Part shown: positions 9,105-18,058 of the stretch, one piece after another | Position numbering within the stretch: position 1 is the stretch's first letter | Layout of the letters: each line of letters opens with the position of its first letter | Assembly: GCF_020991455.1 (NCBI RefSeq) | Contig: NZ_JAJMOX010000011.1 | Location: forward strand, 186,001-250,000 | Reading direction: 5' to 3' | Source of the DNA: Flavobacterium sp. JAS | GTDB lineage: Bacteria; Bacteroidota; Bacteroidia; Flavobacteriales; Flavobacteriaceae | Length of the DNA: 64,000 nucleotides | The notes under the pieces: generated by a model | The model's input: only the letters and a program-made list of their open reading frames with translations | Told to the model about the DNA's origin: nothing | Databases searched by the model: none | Translations under genes and position numbers: made by a program

Positions 9105-10748
9105 TTATTGTCTTTTTAAAAGTGCTCCACCAGGCATTACTTCCGTTTTTAATTTGAATTTACTGTATTCTACAACTCCGGTTTTATCTGCCCAATCAAA
9201 ATAAGCAGCCGAAAGTTTGTTTACAATTCCGGGATTTTGCTGTGCCACATTTGTGGTTTCACCTCTGTCCGTTTCTATATTATAAAGTTCCCATTCGTAG
9301 GATGGATATGTCGATACTAATTTCCATTTACCATCTCTTACGGCTCTGTTTCCGGCTCTTTCCCAAAATAATGGTGCGCCTCTATCGACCTGCGAAACAT
9401 TATTAAATAAAACAGGCAACAAACTGCTTCCAACCAAGGGGTTTGTCGTCACACCATTATATTCTTTTGGGTATTCAATTCCGGCCAATTCATAGAAAGT
9501 AGGAGCGAGGTCAATGATATGTCCGGTTCCTTTATCGATTCTGCCCGCTTTAATTTTAGAGGGAAACCAAGCAATAAAAGGAGAACTGAAGCCACCTTCG
9601 TGCATATTATTTTTATACTGCTGAAGGGGAGTATTTGATAAATAAGCCCAGTTTTGTTCTTGATAATCAAATGATCCCGAAGTTCCAACAGGTCCGTCAT
9701 TTCGAACCAAACCACGATTTAGCGGATTATAAGTATTAAAACCTCCTTGCGCACCATTGTCTGAAATGAAAATAATCAATGTATTTTTGTCTTTTTTCAG
9801 CGCTTTTAATTTCTCCAAAACCTTCCCCACATTTTGATCCATGTTGTCGACCATTGCAGCGTAAACTTCCATTTTTGCTTTCCAGAATTGTTTTTCGTCA
9901 TAAGTCAATTTACTCCATTCCGGCACTTCAGGATCTCTTGGCGCTATAGTTTGGTCAGCAGGTAAAATGCCGCTTGCTTTTAGTTTTTCAATTCTTTTTT
10001 CTCTTAAAACATCCCAGCCTTCATCAAATTTCCCTCTGTATTTGGCAATGTCAACAGGTTTTGCCTGCAAGGGCCAATGCGGAGCCGTAAATGCTAAATA
10101 CAAAAAGAATGGTTTATTTTCTTTGTTTTGTTCGTCCAGGAAAGTCACTGCATTGTTTCCAATCTCATCTGTAAAATAATACGAATCATCTTTTGGATGC
10201 AGTTCTTCATTGTTTCTGATTAGTTTTACCGGATAAGGTGTTTTTCCGAAAGGCAAAGGTTTAGTGTCAAAATAGTTTGCAGCTCCTTTTAAAATGCCAT
10301 AAAATTTATCAAAACCTCTCTGATTCGGCCATTGCGCCTGATCTTCAGACCCAACATGCCATTTTCCCGAAAGCAAAGTGCTGTAACCACCAGAACGAAA
10401 AACTTCACCTAAGGTCAATGATTCTTTATTTAAATATCCCTGATAGGCTGGCAATCCCAGATTTACATCAAAAAATCCCATTCCGGCTTTGTGTTGATAT
10501 TGTCCTGTTAACAAAGACCCTCTTGTAGGCGCACAGATCGAATTATTGTAAAATTCGCGTAAGCGCAAACCTTCCTGAGCCAATTTATCCAGATTAGGAG
10601 TTTTGATTTCCGAGCCATAATTCCCTAAATCAGAATAACCCATATCATCCACCATAATTAAAACAATGTTGGGTTTTGTTTGATTTTGCGAATGAATTGT
10701 AAAGCTTAAGGCTAATAAAAGGTTGAATGTAATAAGTGTTTTTTTCAT
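9105..10748 (-). CDS. Arylsulfatase, periplasmic (FGly-dependent)
   Basis: A 547-residue type I sulfatase with a signal peptide (about residues 1-20). The metal-binding DD (34-35) is followed by the formylglycine signature CAPTRGSLLTG, where Cys72 is the residue matured to formylglycine, and GKWHVG. A C-terminal substrate-binding subdomain ends the protein. It hydrolyses sulfate esters, releasing sulfate. It is the first gene upstream of the encapsulin pair on the same strand, and the last of the sulfur block before it. The specific substrate is not predictable. The maturase that would make formylglycine is not in the window. Confidence 0.9.
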   Translation of the reverse strand: MKKTLITFNLLLALSFTIHSQNQTKPNIVLIMVDDMGYSDLGNYGSEIKTPNLDKLAQEGLRLREFYNNSICAPTRGSLLTGQYQHKAGMGFFDVNLGLPAYQGYLNKESLTLGEVFRSGGYSTLLSGKWHVGSEDQAQWPNQRGFDKFYGILKGAANYFDTKPLPFGKTPYPVKLIRNNEELHPKDDSYYFTDEIGNNAVTFLDEQNKENKPFFLYLAFTAPHWPLQAKPVDIAKYRGKFDEGWDVLREKRIEKLKASGILPADQTIAPRDPEVPEWSKLTYDEKQFWKAKMEVYAAMVDNMDQNVGKVLEKLKALKKDKNTLIIFISDNGAQGGFNTYNPLNRGLVRNDGPVGTSGSFDYQEQNWAYLSNTPLQQYKNNMHEGGFSSPFIAWFPSKIKAGRIDKGTGHIIDLAPTFYELAGIEYPKEYNGVTTNPLVGSSLLPVLFNNVSQVDRGAPLFWERAGNRAVRDGKWKLVSTYPSYEWELYNIETDRGETTNVAQQNPGIVNKLSAAYFDWADKTGVVEYSKFKLKTEVMPGGALLKRQ

Positions 10749-10786
10749 TATGATTGATATTTTAATTTGTCGAAATCATTGCGTTT

Positions 10787-10886
10787 CAAGGGATTAAAAT
10801 CCCTTGCTACAAAATTTATCATTTCTCCGGAATTTTATAAAGAGTTCCGGAGGAACGGATTATATTGTAGGGATGGATTTTAATCC
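10787..10886. repeat. Nested inverted repeat between the YeiH-type and sulfatase genes
   Basis: The outer arms, GGATTAAAATCCCTTGCTAC at 10791-10810 and its near complement ending at 10886, enclose an inner hairpin CTCCGGAA (10825-10832) / TTCCGGAG (10845-10852). The outer left arm also contains a 20-nt palindrome at 10787-10806. No T-tract follows. Immediately rightward, 10890-10915 resembles a fragment of the GTCATTTCGA repeat family. Confidence 0.6.
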
Positions 10887-10922
10887 GTCCTTCGTTCAGG
10901 ATGACAAAGATTATAGATATGA

Positions 10923-12185
10923 TTATTTACCAAACAGCAAAAAGGCAATAATCAGCGTGATAATTACATTGAATAATTGTGCGATCAAAAAGGCGTATAA
11001 AGGTTTTCGGCTGTTGTTACTCAATAAATCTTTAAAATTGGTTTCTAAACCTATGCTCGTAAAAGCTAAAGCAAACCAAATTCCCTGAATATTCTTTAAA
11101 CTGTCTTTTACTTCATCTCTAACTTCTGGCGTAAGTAGAAAAGAGAAAATTAATGAAGCAGCGATAAATCCAAGTACAAATTTTGGAAAACGTTCCCAAA
11201 TCACACCGAGAGTTGGTTTTGATTCAACAGCTTCTACCGATTTATTATGGGTATAAGTCCAATAAACGGAAATGGCAAAAGCGGCTAATCCTAACAATAC
11301 ATTTTGAGAGAATTTTACAATGGTACTAATTTTCAATGCTGTTTCGCCAACCAAAGTTCCAGATGCGACAACTGCGCCCGAAGTATCAATACTTCCGCCC
11401 AACCAGGCTCCGGTAACTTCTTCTGGAAAGTTGAAATATTTAGCAATTATGGGCATTAAAGTCATCATGGGAATTGCGGTTACCAAGACAATCGAAATAA
11501 CATACGATAGTTTTTTAGAATCTCCTTTAATTGCTCCAGATGTTGCGATTGCTGCAGAAACTCCACAGATAGAAACAGCGCTGGAAATCATCATTGTCAA
11601 TTCGTCGTCGACTTTTAGTTTTTTGCACAACCAAAAAGCAAAATACCAAACGGATAAAACCACAATCAAAGCCTGAAATAATCCCAAAGAACCAGCTTTT
11701 AGAATGTCTGAAAAAATAACACTGGTTCCCAATAAAACCAATCCGATTTTTACAAATACTTCTGTGGAAAGTGCTGAGCGAAACCACTGAGGAAGTTTGA
11801 AAAAATTACCAATTGCCAAACCGATAATCAAACTAAAAATTACGGCTTCGAGATTGAGCCCTTTTATGGTTGTGTTTCCTGCAATAATTAAAGCAAGAAT
11901 TGTTAGTATATAGATTATAGGGAAAACGAACAGGAAGTTTTTAACCGATTTTCCAACTAAAAAAGCACCGATTGTTCCAATAGAAATGAAATATATAAAT
12001 TGTAATAGAATGATTTTTAGATTTATGGAATCAAAGACATCATTACGTAAATCTGTTCCGGTTGACCATTTGAATATGGGGATTTCAGGAAGAAAAATAA
12101 AAAGAGAAATTCCGATTATGATAAAACCCAGAATAACGACTGTCCAATCTTCGTGAAGGGTAAATTGTTTTGTTTGGGTCGACAT
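10923..12185 (-). CDS. YeiH family putative sulfate exporter
   Basis: A 420-residue integral membrane protein of the YeiH (conserved hypothetical 698) family with about ten or eleven hydrophobic segments. Family motifs include LGTSVIFSDILKAGSLGL, ICGVSAAIATSGAIKGDSKK and GSIDTSGAVVASGTLVGE. Members are annotated as putative sulfate exporters on the basis of gene context. The ATG at 12185 (MSTQTKQF) is chosen because the upstream extension needs a TTG inside a palindrome. It is the last gene of a likely operon: 39-residue membrane protein, sterol-desaturase-like enzyme, rhodanese-thioredoxin, YeiH. Export of excess sulfite or sulfate released by the sulfatases is a reasonable inference. Confidence 0.85.
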   Translation of the reverse strand: MSTQTKQFTLHEDWTVVILGFIIIGISLFIFLPEIPIFKWSTGTDLRNDVFDSINLKIILLQFIYFISIGTIGAFLVGKSVKNFLFVFPIIYILTILALIIAGNTTIKGLNLEAVIFSLIIGLAIGNFFKLPQWFRSALSTEVFVKIGLVLLGTSVIFSDILKAGSLGLFQALIVVLSVWYFAFWLCKKLKVDDELTMMISSAVSICGVSAAIATSGAIKGDSKKLSYVISIVLVTAIPMMTLMPIIAKYFNFPEEVTGAWLGGSIDTSGAVVASGTLVGETALKISTIVKFSQNVLLGLAAFAISVYWTYTHNKSVEAVESKPTLGVIWERFPKFVLGFIAASLIFSFLLTPEVRDEVKDSLKNIQGIWFALAFTSIGLETNFKDLLSNNSRKPLYAFLIAQLFNVIITLIIAFLLFGK

Positions 12186-12208
12186 TTTTATGTTTATTAG
12201 TTTGTTTT

Positions 12209-12235
12209 CCTGCAAGGTTTTCAAAACCTTGCAGG
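12209..12235. repeat. 27-nt perfect palindrome
   Basis: CCTGCAAGGTTTT and its complement meet around a single central base, filling the 75-bp gap between the rhodanese-thioredoxin and YeiH genes. There is no T-tract. It may be an interspersed palindrome or an mRNA processing or stability element. Confidence 0.6.
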
Positions 12236-12260
12236 AGATTAAATCAATGATTTTAAATTG

Positions 12261-12980
12261 TTATTTTGAAGCTAAAGCCACATCAACATCATTTTTCAAG
12301 TCACCTAAGCCATCTTTTTTAAATACTATTTTTCCTTTTTTATACAAAATTAAAGTGGGGAAAACCTTCACTGTTTTTAAATCAGCGATTACTTGCGGAT
12401 TATCTTCCAAATCAATTTCTACGATTTTTAAATTATCTCCATATTGTGCCTTGATGGTTTCTAAAACTGGTTTTACTTTTTTGCAGGCGCCACAATATTT
12501 AGAACCAATATCAACCAGAACATCATTATTTTCAGAAATGATTTTTTTGTATTCGGCTAAAGTTAATTTACTTTTCGAATTGGCAAAAAATGGTTTCCCG
12601 CCACCAATCCAATTGGCAATTCCACCTTCTAAAGTATATGCTTCTGAAAAACCGATTTTCAGTAATTCTTTTTCAAGCTGTACACTTCTTCCTGCTCCAA
12701 TCGAATAGATAAATACTGGTTTTGACTGATCTAATTTAGCAATTTGTTTGTTGTAATCGGCTGATTGTGAGTTAAAATTTATAGACCCAATGATATGGTT
12801 TAAAGCAAATTCTTCGGGACCTCTGGCATCAATTACCTGCGGATTTTTTTGACTCTGAATTTTCGTGTAAAAAACCTCAAGCGAAACGGTGTTTGATTTT
12901 TCATTTTGAGCAAAACCAATTATAGATAAAAACAGTATTAACATTGTAATACTGTTTTTGATTGTTTTATTTTTCTTCAT
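12261..12980 (-). CDS. Periplasmic rhodanese-like/thioredoxin fusion protein
   Basis: A 239-residue protein with a signal peptide (about 1-24), a rhodanese-like domain (about 33-130) and a thioredoxin-like domain (about 138-239) with an active CGAC motif (Cys163, Cys166). The position normally held by the rhodanese sulfur-carrying Cys is Ser93 in IYSIGAGRS, so sulfur transfer by the usual persulfide route is not expected. It lies 5 bp after the sterol-desaturase-like gene, clearly in the same operon, followed by the YeiH gene. It is probably a periplasmic thiol-redox protein whose rhodanese fold may bind rather than transfer sulfur species. Confidence 0.85.
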   Translation of the reverse strand: MKKNKTIKNSITMLILFLSIIGFAQNEKSNTVSLEVFYTKIQSQKNPQVIDARGPEEFALNHIIGSINFNSQSADYNKQIAKLDQSKPVFIYSIGAGRSVQLEKELLKIGFSEAYTLEGGIANWIGGGKPFFANSKSKLTLAEYKKIISENNDVLVDIGSKYCGACKKVKPVLETIKAQYGDNLKIVEIDLEDNPQVIADLKTVKVFPTLILYKKGKIVFKKDGLGDLKNDVDVALASK

Positions 12981-12985
12981 GATTT

Positions 12986-14047
12986 TTAAGATTGAGCCTG
13001 TTCGTAATAAACCGGACTTGGTGTAACATTCTCTGATCTTGCTTTTATTGGCAATGATAATACACCTTCGGCAAGTGGACTTCCTTCTTTTTTAGATTTG
13101 AATATTGGCCATAAAAACTGAGCATACCATTCTTCTTGTTTGTATGATTTAGTGCCGTATGATTTCGGGAATTTGCGGGTGATTAACCCGGTTCCGAAGA
13201 TAACATCCCAAAGGAAAAACATGTTTCCGAAGTTGCCTTTAAAGTGCCCAACACCGTCACCACTTGTATCAGCATGGTGTGCGTGATGCGTTGCAGGAGT
13301 TGAAATTAGGCGTTCTAAAACCCACGCAATAGGATGCAAAACTTTGTATTTGTAAAACGGTTTGTCCCAAGCAATACTTGAGTGCGCTCCCAAAGTGATA
13401 AAACTTTTAATTACTAAAACAAATAATGCCGGTAATCCTAAACCTAAATACGTTAAAGTTGCTGTTAAGTAAATTTGCGAAAAGAATACTGTATAAATAA
13501 AGTTTTGTCTTGAAGCCATTGCCATTCCCATGTATGGAGCCGAGTGATGTGTTCTATGAAAACGCCATAAAAACGGTACCTGATGATGTAAACGGTGGTA
13601 CCAGTATTGCGTTAAATCATCAGCAATTGCGATAAGGAAAAAACCTCCCCAAAACGGAACCCATGAAAGCGTGTTAGCCAAATTTGGGATTAAATATGGT
13701 AAAGCTGTTAAGCTGAAAAAAGCAATTACCGGTGGTAAAAGCAATTTTGGAGCAAGGAAACAAATGATATCTACTTTGCGTTCCTGACCGGTCCATTGAT
13801 CATCATATAAACCTGCGCCAAATTCGATAATACCCAAAACCAACATAAAAACGGTTAATCCCCAAGTTCTGATGTGTTCGAATGCGGGTTTCGAAAATTC
13901 TAAAAATGATGGTAATGTAATATGCGATTCTGCTACAACACCATTTGTTAGTTTAAAATAAAGGAAAATTGCCACTACAGGCAAACTGTAAATAAAAAGA
14001 CTGATAATTAGATCTCTTGTAAGTTTTTCTCTTTGAACTATTGCCAT
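12986..14047 (-). CDS. Sterol desaturase/fatty acid hydroxylase family membrane protein
   Basis: A 353-residue membrane protein with four or five hydrophobic helices and the three histidine clusters of the di-iron hydroxylase superfamily: HRLHH, HRTHHS and THHAHHAD. These ligands bind two irons that activate oxygen to hydroxylate or desaturate lipid-like substrates. It sits 6 bp after a 39-residue membrane protein and 5 bp before a periplasmic rhodanese-thioredoxin, inside a sulfur-handling block. That suggests oxidation of an organosulfur or sulfolipid substrate, but this is inference; the sequence shows only the family. Confidence 0.87.
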   Translation of the reverse strand: MAIVQREKLTRDLIISLFIYSLPVVAIFLYFKLTNGVVAESHITLPSFLEFSKPAFEHIRTWGLTVFMLVLGIIEFGAGLYDDQWTGQERKVDIICFLAPKLLLPPVIAFFSLTALPYLIPNLANTLSWVPFWGGFFLIAIADDLTQYWYHRLHHQVPFLWRFHRTHHSAPYMGMAMASRQNFIYTVFFSQIYLTATLTYLGLGLPALFVLVIKSFITLGAHSSIAWDKPFYKYKVLHPIAWVLERLISTPATHHAHHADTSGDGVGHFKGNFGNMFFLWDVIFGTGLITRKFPKSYGTKSYKQEEWYAQFLWPIFKSKKEGSPLAEGVLSLPIKARSENVTPSPVYYEQAQS

Positions 14048-14053
14048 GATTTC

Positions 14054-14173
14054 TTATTTTAAAAATTGATTAATTAATGCTAAACCTCCCGCTAATATGA
14101 CTAGCGGAACTAAAAAAACGGTCGCTCCCACGATGATTTTTTTCCCTATAATTTCATAGTCTACTCTTTTCAT
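14054..14173 (-). CDS. Small membrane protein, 39 residues
   Basis: An ATG at 14173 opens a 39-codon frame ending 6 bp before the sterol-desaturase-like gene. It has a charged N-terminus (MKRVDYEIIGKK), one transmembrane helix rich in Ile, Val, Leu and Gly, and a short tail ending NQFLK. The tight spacing, clean topology and position as first gene of the operon argue that it is real, perhaps a subunit or stabiliser of the downstream membrane enzyme. No family is recognised. Confidence 0.7.
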   Translation of the reverse strand: MKRVDYEIIGKKIIVGATVFLVPLVILAGGLALINQFLK

Positions 14174-14256
14174 CTTAATGTATATTATATGGTTGTATGT
14201 TTTTTAAAACTCTTTGAATTATTTTAAGTCGTAAATTTAAAAATAAAACTATTAAT

Positions 14257-14273
14257 TCTATAAAATTAGTAGA
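14257..14273. promoter_or_regulatory. TCTA-N9-TAGA motif, candidate sulfur-regulator site
   Basis: On the minus strand this 17-mer reads TCTACTAATTTTATAGA, 84 bp before the start of the 39-residue membrane gene. It matches 15 of 17 bases of the motif at 23168-23184 upstream of susC, including all outer TCTA/TAGA bases. The two-fold symmetry suggests binding by a dimeric regulator. Confidence 0.5.
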
Positions 14274-14340
14274 GTTTAATTTAATATTATTGTAGAATTT
14301 TGTTACAATAGTTTACAGTTTTTATTTTTGAATTTAAGAT

Positions 14341-14382
14341 CCGGGCTATTAAGAACACTTTTGGCGCTTGTATAATAGCCCG
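14341..14382 (-). terminator. Hairpin after sulfatase gene
   Basis: CGGGCTATT and AATAGCCCG form a 9-bp stem around a 23-nt loop, about 75-115 bp beyond the sulfatase stop. On the minus strand it is followed by GATCTTAAATTC rather than a strong T-tract, so it may be a weak terminator or a processing site separating the sulfatase transcript from the next operon. The rest of the 14174-14457 gap holds only the TCTA-N9-TAGA motif. Confidence 0.45.
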
Positions 14383-14457
14383 AAAACTTTTATTTATTTT
14401 TCTTGTGAACACGTTGTTTTTAAAATGTGCTGCCAATCTTGAAGGTTGAAAACTTTA

Positions 14458-16383
14458 TTAGTTAGAACTTCCTGCACTTCCTGGTTTTGTTACTTGTTTT
14501 ATCAAATCCTGAAGCGTTTTTCCTTTGTCGGCTCCGGTATTGTGTATTCTTCTGTTGTATACATCTTGCCAGTCGATAAGCGGATAAACATTGTTTTCTT
14601 TGGCTTGCTCATCAAATACTTTTTTAAGTTCTGCTAATTTTTCAGGATATTTTTTTGCCAGATTATTGCGTTCGTTAAAGTCTTCGTTTAGATTATATAG
14701 TTCCCAAACATCTGTATCAAAATTACTTTCAACAGGTTTTTCATTTTTACCCAATGCTTTTTTTACAGCAAATGCATCCGGTAAATGTGCAGCTCCGGCT
14801 TTCCAGCCATCTTTATAAATCGCTCTGTTTCCAAAAATATAGTAGTATTGAACTTTGTGTAAAGATTCCGCTTTAGCGTCATTCAATGAAGCGTATAATG
14901 ACGAACCCTGAATAATATCCTGTTTCACATTTTTGATATATTCCGGCGCTTTAATTCCTGCAATATCCAAAGTTGTAGGCAATAAATCTGTTACATGGCT
15001 GTATTGATTTCTAATTCCGCCTTTTTCTTTAATTCCTTTTGGATAAAAAACAATCAGCGGGTTGTGTGTTCCTCCTTCAGATTGAGCGTCTTGTTTCCAG
15101 TTTTTAAAAGGTACGTTTGTTGCCTGTGCCCATCCTAAAGGATAATTGGTATTAAGACCTTTTGGGGTTCCAATTTCGTCGATATTTGCTAAGTTTTTCT
15201 TCAGGTTTTCATCGTCAGAAGTTCCTTGAGAAAACAAACTTTGATTAATTGTTCCTTCAGTAGTTCCTTCTTTACTGGCACCGTTGTCTCCAATGGCTAC
15301 AAAAATTACGGTATTATCCAATTGATTTGTTTCTTTTAGATAATTCACAACTCTTCCCACTTCGTAATCTGTATAGGTCAGGAATCCTGCGTAAACTTCC
15401 ATAAAACGTGCATATACTTTCTTTTGGTCCGGAGTCAGTTTTTTCCAATCTGTGATTAATGGATTACGTTCCGGTAAAACAGCATTGGCTGGAATTACAC
15501 CTAATTTCTTTTGGTTTGCAATTACTTTTTCGCGGTAAGCATCCCAACCTTCATCAAATTTTCCTTTGTATGGATCGCTCCATTTTGTAGCTACCTGATG
15601 TGGTGCATGCGCTGCTCCTGGTGCATAGTACAAAAAGAATGGTTTTCCAGGCGCTGCTTTTTGCTGTCTTTGAATGTAACTAATCGCTTTGTCTGTAATA
15701 AGTTCACTTAAATGTCTTCCATCTGGTTTTATATGTACCTGATCTTCTACTAAATCAGGATTGTATTGATCTGTTTGTGATCCTAAGAAACCATAGAAAT
15801 GATCAAATCCTTTTCCGGTTGGCCATCTGTCAAACGGTCCTGCATCTGTAGCATCTTCGTCTGGAGTTACGCCATATTTACCAACTGCAAAGGTGTTATA
15901 ACCATTATCACGCAAAATCTCTGCAATTGTTCCTTTATCTGATGGAATTTTTCCGTCCCAACCAGGAAAACCTGCAGATAAAATAGTATGCGAAAATCCG
16001 CTTACATGTACTCTTCCTGAATTTCTTCCGGTTAATAATGCAGCTCGGGTAGGAGCACAAATAGCGGTGGTATGAAAATTAGTATAACGTAAACCATTGT
16101 TGGATAAAGCGTCAAAAGTTGGTGTTTCGATCAAACCTCCAAAAGCACTTGAAGCGCCAAATCCTACATCATCCAACAGAATCCAGACAACATTTGGTGC
16201 GCCGGCCGGAGCTTTTACCGGCTCTGGCCAATACTCTTTAGAATCGGCTAATGTTTTACCGATTACACCTTTAAATTCTTCTTGCTTTTCTTGTGCAAAA
16301 CCAAATTGTGCAACAAGTAATGCAGTAATCAAAAGCCCTTTATTAGCGCTTTTGATTTTACCATTGTATTTGAAATTTTTCAT
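14458..16383 (-). CDS. Arylsulfatase, periplasmic (large type)
   Basis: A 641-residue sulfatase with a signal peptide (about 1-31), an extra N-terminal segment (KGVIGKTLADSKEYWPEP), the metal-binding DD (71-72), and the formylglycine motif CAPTRAALLTGR with Cys109 as the residue to be modified. The usual GKWH motif is replaced by GKYGVT, which places it in a different subfamily from the other two sulfatases here. It follows the shorter sulfatase 16463-18031 on the same strand after 79 bp, so it is probably the last gene of the susC-susD-sulfatase-sulfatase operon. It would release sulfate from a sulfate ester. Confidence 0.9.
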   Translation of the reverse strand: MKNFKYNGKIKSANKGLLITALLVAQFGFAQEKQEEFKGVIGKTLADSKEYWPEPVKAPAGAPNVVWILLDDVGFGASSAFGGLIETPTFDALSNNGLRYTNFHTTAICAPTRAALLTGRNSGRVHVSGFSHTILSAGFPGWDGKIPSDKGTIAEILRDNGYNTFAVGKYGVTPDEDATDAGPFDRWPTGKGFDHFYGFLGSQTDQYNPDLVEDQVHIKPDGRHLSELITDKAISYIQRQQKAAPGKPFFLYYAPGAAHAPHQVATKWSDPYKGKFDEGWDAYREKVIANQKKLGVIPANAVLPERNPLITDWKKLTPDQKKVYARFMEVYAGFLTYTDYEVGRVVNYLKETNQLDNTVIFVAIGDNGASKEGTTEGTINQSLFSQGTSDDENLKKNLANIDEIGTPKGLNTNYPLGWAQATNVPFKNWKQDAQSEGGTHNPLIVFYPKGIKEKGGIRNQYSHVTDLLPTTLDIAGIKAPEYIKNVKQDIIQGSSLYASLNDAKAESLHKVQYYYIFGNRAIYKDGWKAGAAHLPDAFAVKKALGKNEKPVESNFDTDVWELYNLNEDFNERNNLAKKYPEKLAELKKVFDEQAKENNVYPLIDWQDVYNRRIHNTGADKGKTLQDLIKQVTKPGSAGSSN

Positions 16384-16462
16384 AATTATTATTTTTTTAT
16401 TATCATTAGTTATAGAATTTCTGCAATAAATATTAGATTAAACTTGTTTACTTAACTGTATG

Positions 16463-18031
16463 TTATTTTATCTTATTCCAATCTTCGACACCTACTTTTG
16501 CTGACCATTGCTGATGTAATTCAATCAGCGATTGTAGCAATTTTGGTTCTAATTTTGCCAGATTTTTTGTTTCTGTTCGGTCTGTAGCAAGATTGTATAA
16601 TTCCCAAGGCTGATTGTTTTCGGCTACCGCTTTCCACTGGCCTTTTCGTATTGCTTTACTGCCTTCATGTTCCCAAAACAAAGCTTCATGTGCATTAGAT
16701 TGTTGTCCTTCAAATTCCTTTTTTAAGCTAATACCTTCTAAGGGTGTTAGCTTTTTTCCTTGAAAAGAATCGGGATATTGAAACCCGGCATACTCCAGAA
16801 AAGTTGGAAAAATATCAATCAAATGACTTACTCTGTTACTTACTGTTCCTGCCTTAATATGCTTGGGATAATAAGCAATAAAAGGGGAAGCAATACCGCC
16901 TTCGTGGGTGTTCTTTTTGAATAATTGAAAAGGCGTGTTGCTCACATTTCCCCACGGACTTTCGTAACTATCAATCGAAGCAACTGAACCTGGTGTTCCA
17001 TTTTTTTGTGTAACATAATTCCAGTTTTTCACATCATCAGCACTTCCTCCATTATCCGAAAGAAAAAGAATAAGCGTATTATCTTCTTCCCCCAAAGATT
17101 TTACTTTCTGCAGGATTTCTCCAATTCCGGCATCCATTCGGTCGATCATTGCGGCGTAAATTGCCATTCGGGTATCCCATTTGTCTTTTTCTTCAGTACT
17201 TAGTTTTTCCCAATCCGGTACTTTTTCAAAACGATTTGATAGGTCCCAATTTTTATCAATGATGTTTTGTTCTTTTAATTTTTTAAAACGGCTTGCTCTC
17301 AATTTATCCCAGCCTTCTAAGTATTTGCCTTTGTATTTTACAATATCTTCCGGTAATGCCTGAATGGGCCAATGTGGAGCATTATAAGCAAAATATAGAA
17401 AAAAAGGATGTTGCTGATTGCGCTGTTTTTCTAAAGAACTAAGAGCAAAATTGGTAATTTCCTGAGTCAGATAAGACGAAGTATCCGTGCGAATAATTTC
17501 TTTATCTCCTTTCAAAAAAGTAATTTTTCTACCGTCGTTATACAAAGGTTCCGAGTTGAAATAACTGCTTCCATTGTTTTGTAAAGTAAAAGAATCATCA
17601 AACCCTCTATTAACCGCCAAAGCTGATGGTACTAAACCAACGTGCCATTTTCCGGAAACAATAGTATTGTATCCTGCCTGTTTGAGTGCTTGCGCAATTG
17701 TGATACAATGGTCGTTTAAATATCCCTGATAGGCTGGAAATCCCTTGTCCTGAACCATATCGCCAACGCCTGCCTGATGCGGATACAAACCCGTGAGCAA
17801 TGAAGCCCGAGAAGGACAGCAACGCCCTGCATTATAAAACTGCTTTAGAATAAGCCCGTTTTTAGCGAGCTTATCTAAGTTTGGCGTTTTAATTTCTGAA
17901 CCAAAAGCACCAATATCTGAGAAACCTAAATCATCCGCCAAAATGACGATAATGTTAGGTTGTTTTTTCTGTGCAAATAGCTGAGATTGTACAACAACCA
18001 GTAGGGCAATAATGAGCAGTTTTTTAATCAT
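16463..18031 (-). CDS. Sulfatase, periplasmic (FGly-dependent)
   Basis: A 522-residue type I sulfatase with a signal peptide (about 1-20), metal-binding DD (33-34), and the signature CCPSRASLLTG: Cys71 is the formylglycine position and Cys72 fills the variable site. GKWHVG follows. It is clearly related to the sulfatase at 9105-10748, as both share the GYLN, EGWD and EGG segments. It starts 27 bp after susD, indicating one operon with susCD and the 641-residue sulfatase. The pairing with a SusCD importer means the released product or a sulfated substrate is taken through the outer membrane. Confidence 0.92.
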   Translation of the reverse strand: MIKKLLIIALLVVVQSQLFAQKKQPNIIVILADDLGFSDIGAFGSEIKTPNLDKLAKNGLILKQFYNAGRCCPSRASLLTGLYPHQAGVGDMVQDKGFPAYQGYLNDHCITIAQALKQAGYNTIVSGKWHVGLVPSALAVNRGFDDSFTLQNNGSSYFNSEPLYNDGRKITFLKGDKEIIRTDTSSYLTQEITNFALSSLEKQRNQQHPFFLYFAYNAPHWPIQALPEDIVKYKGKYLEGWDKLRASRFKKLKEQNIIDKNWDLSNRFEKVPDWEKLSTEEKDKWDTRMAIYAAMIDRMDAGIGEILQKVKSLGEEDNTLILFLSDNGGSADDVKNWNYVTQKNGTPGSVASIDSYESPWGNVSNTPFQLFKKNTHEGGIASPFIAYYPKHIKAGTVSNRVSHLIDIFPTFLEYAGFQYPDSFQGKKLTPLEGISLKKEFEGQQSNAHEALFWEHEGSKAIRKGQWKAVAENNQPWELYNLATDRTETKNLAKLEPKLLQSLIELHQQWSAKVGVEDWNKIK

Positions 18032-18058
18032 TTTATTTACTTGTATGTAAGCTTTTTA

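Noticed and set aside
12186..12224. N-terminal extension of the YeiH-type protein to a TTG at 12224
   Set aside because: It would start within a perfect palindrome and adds residues outside the family; the ATG at 12185 gives a normal N-terminus.
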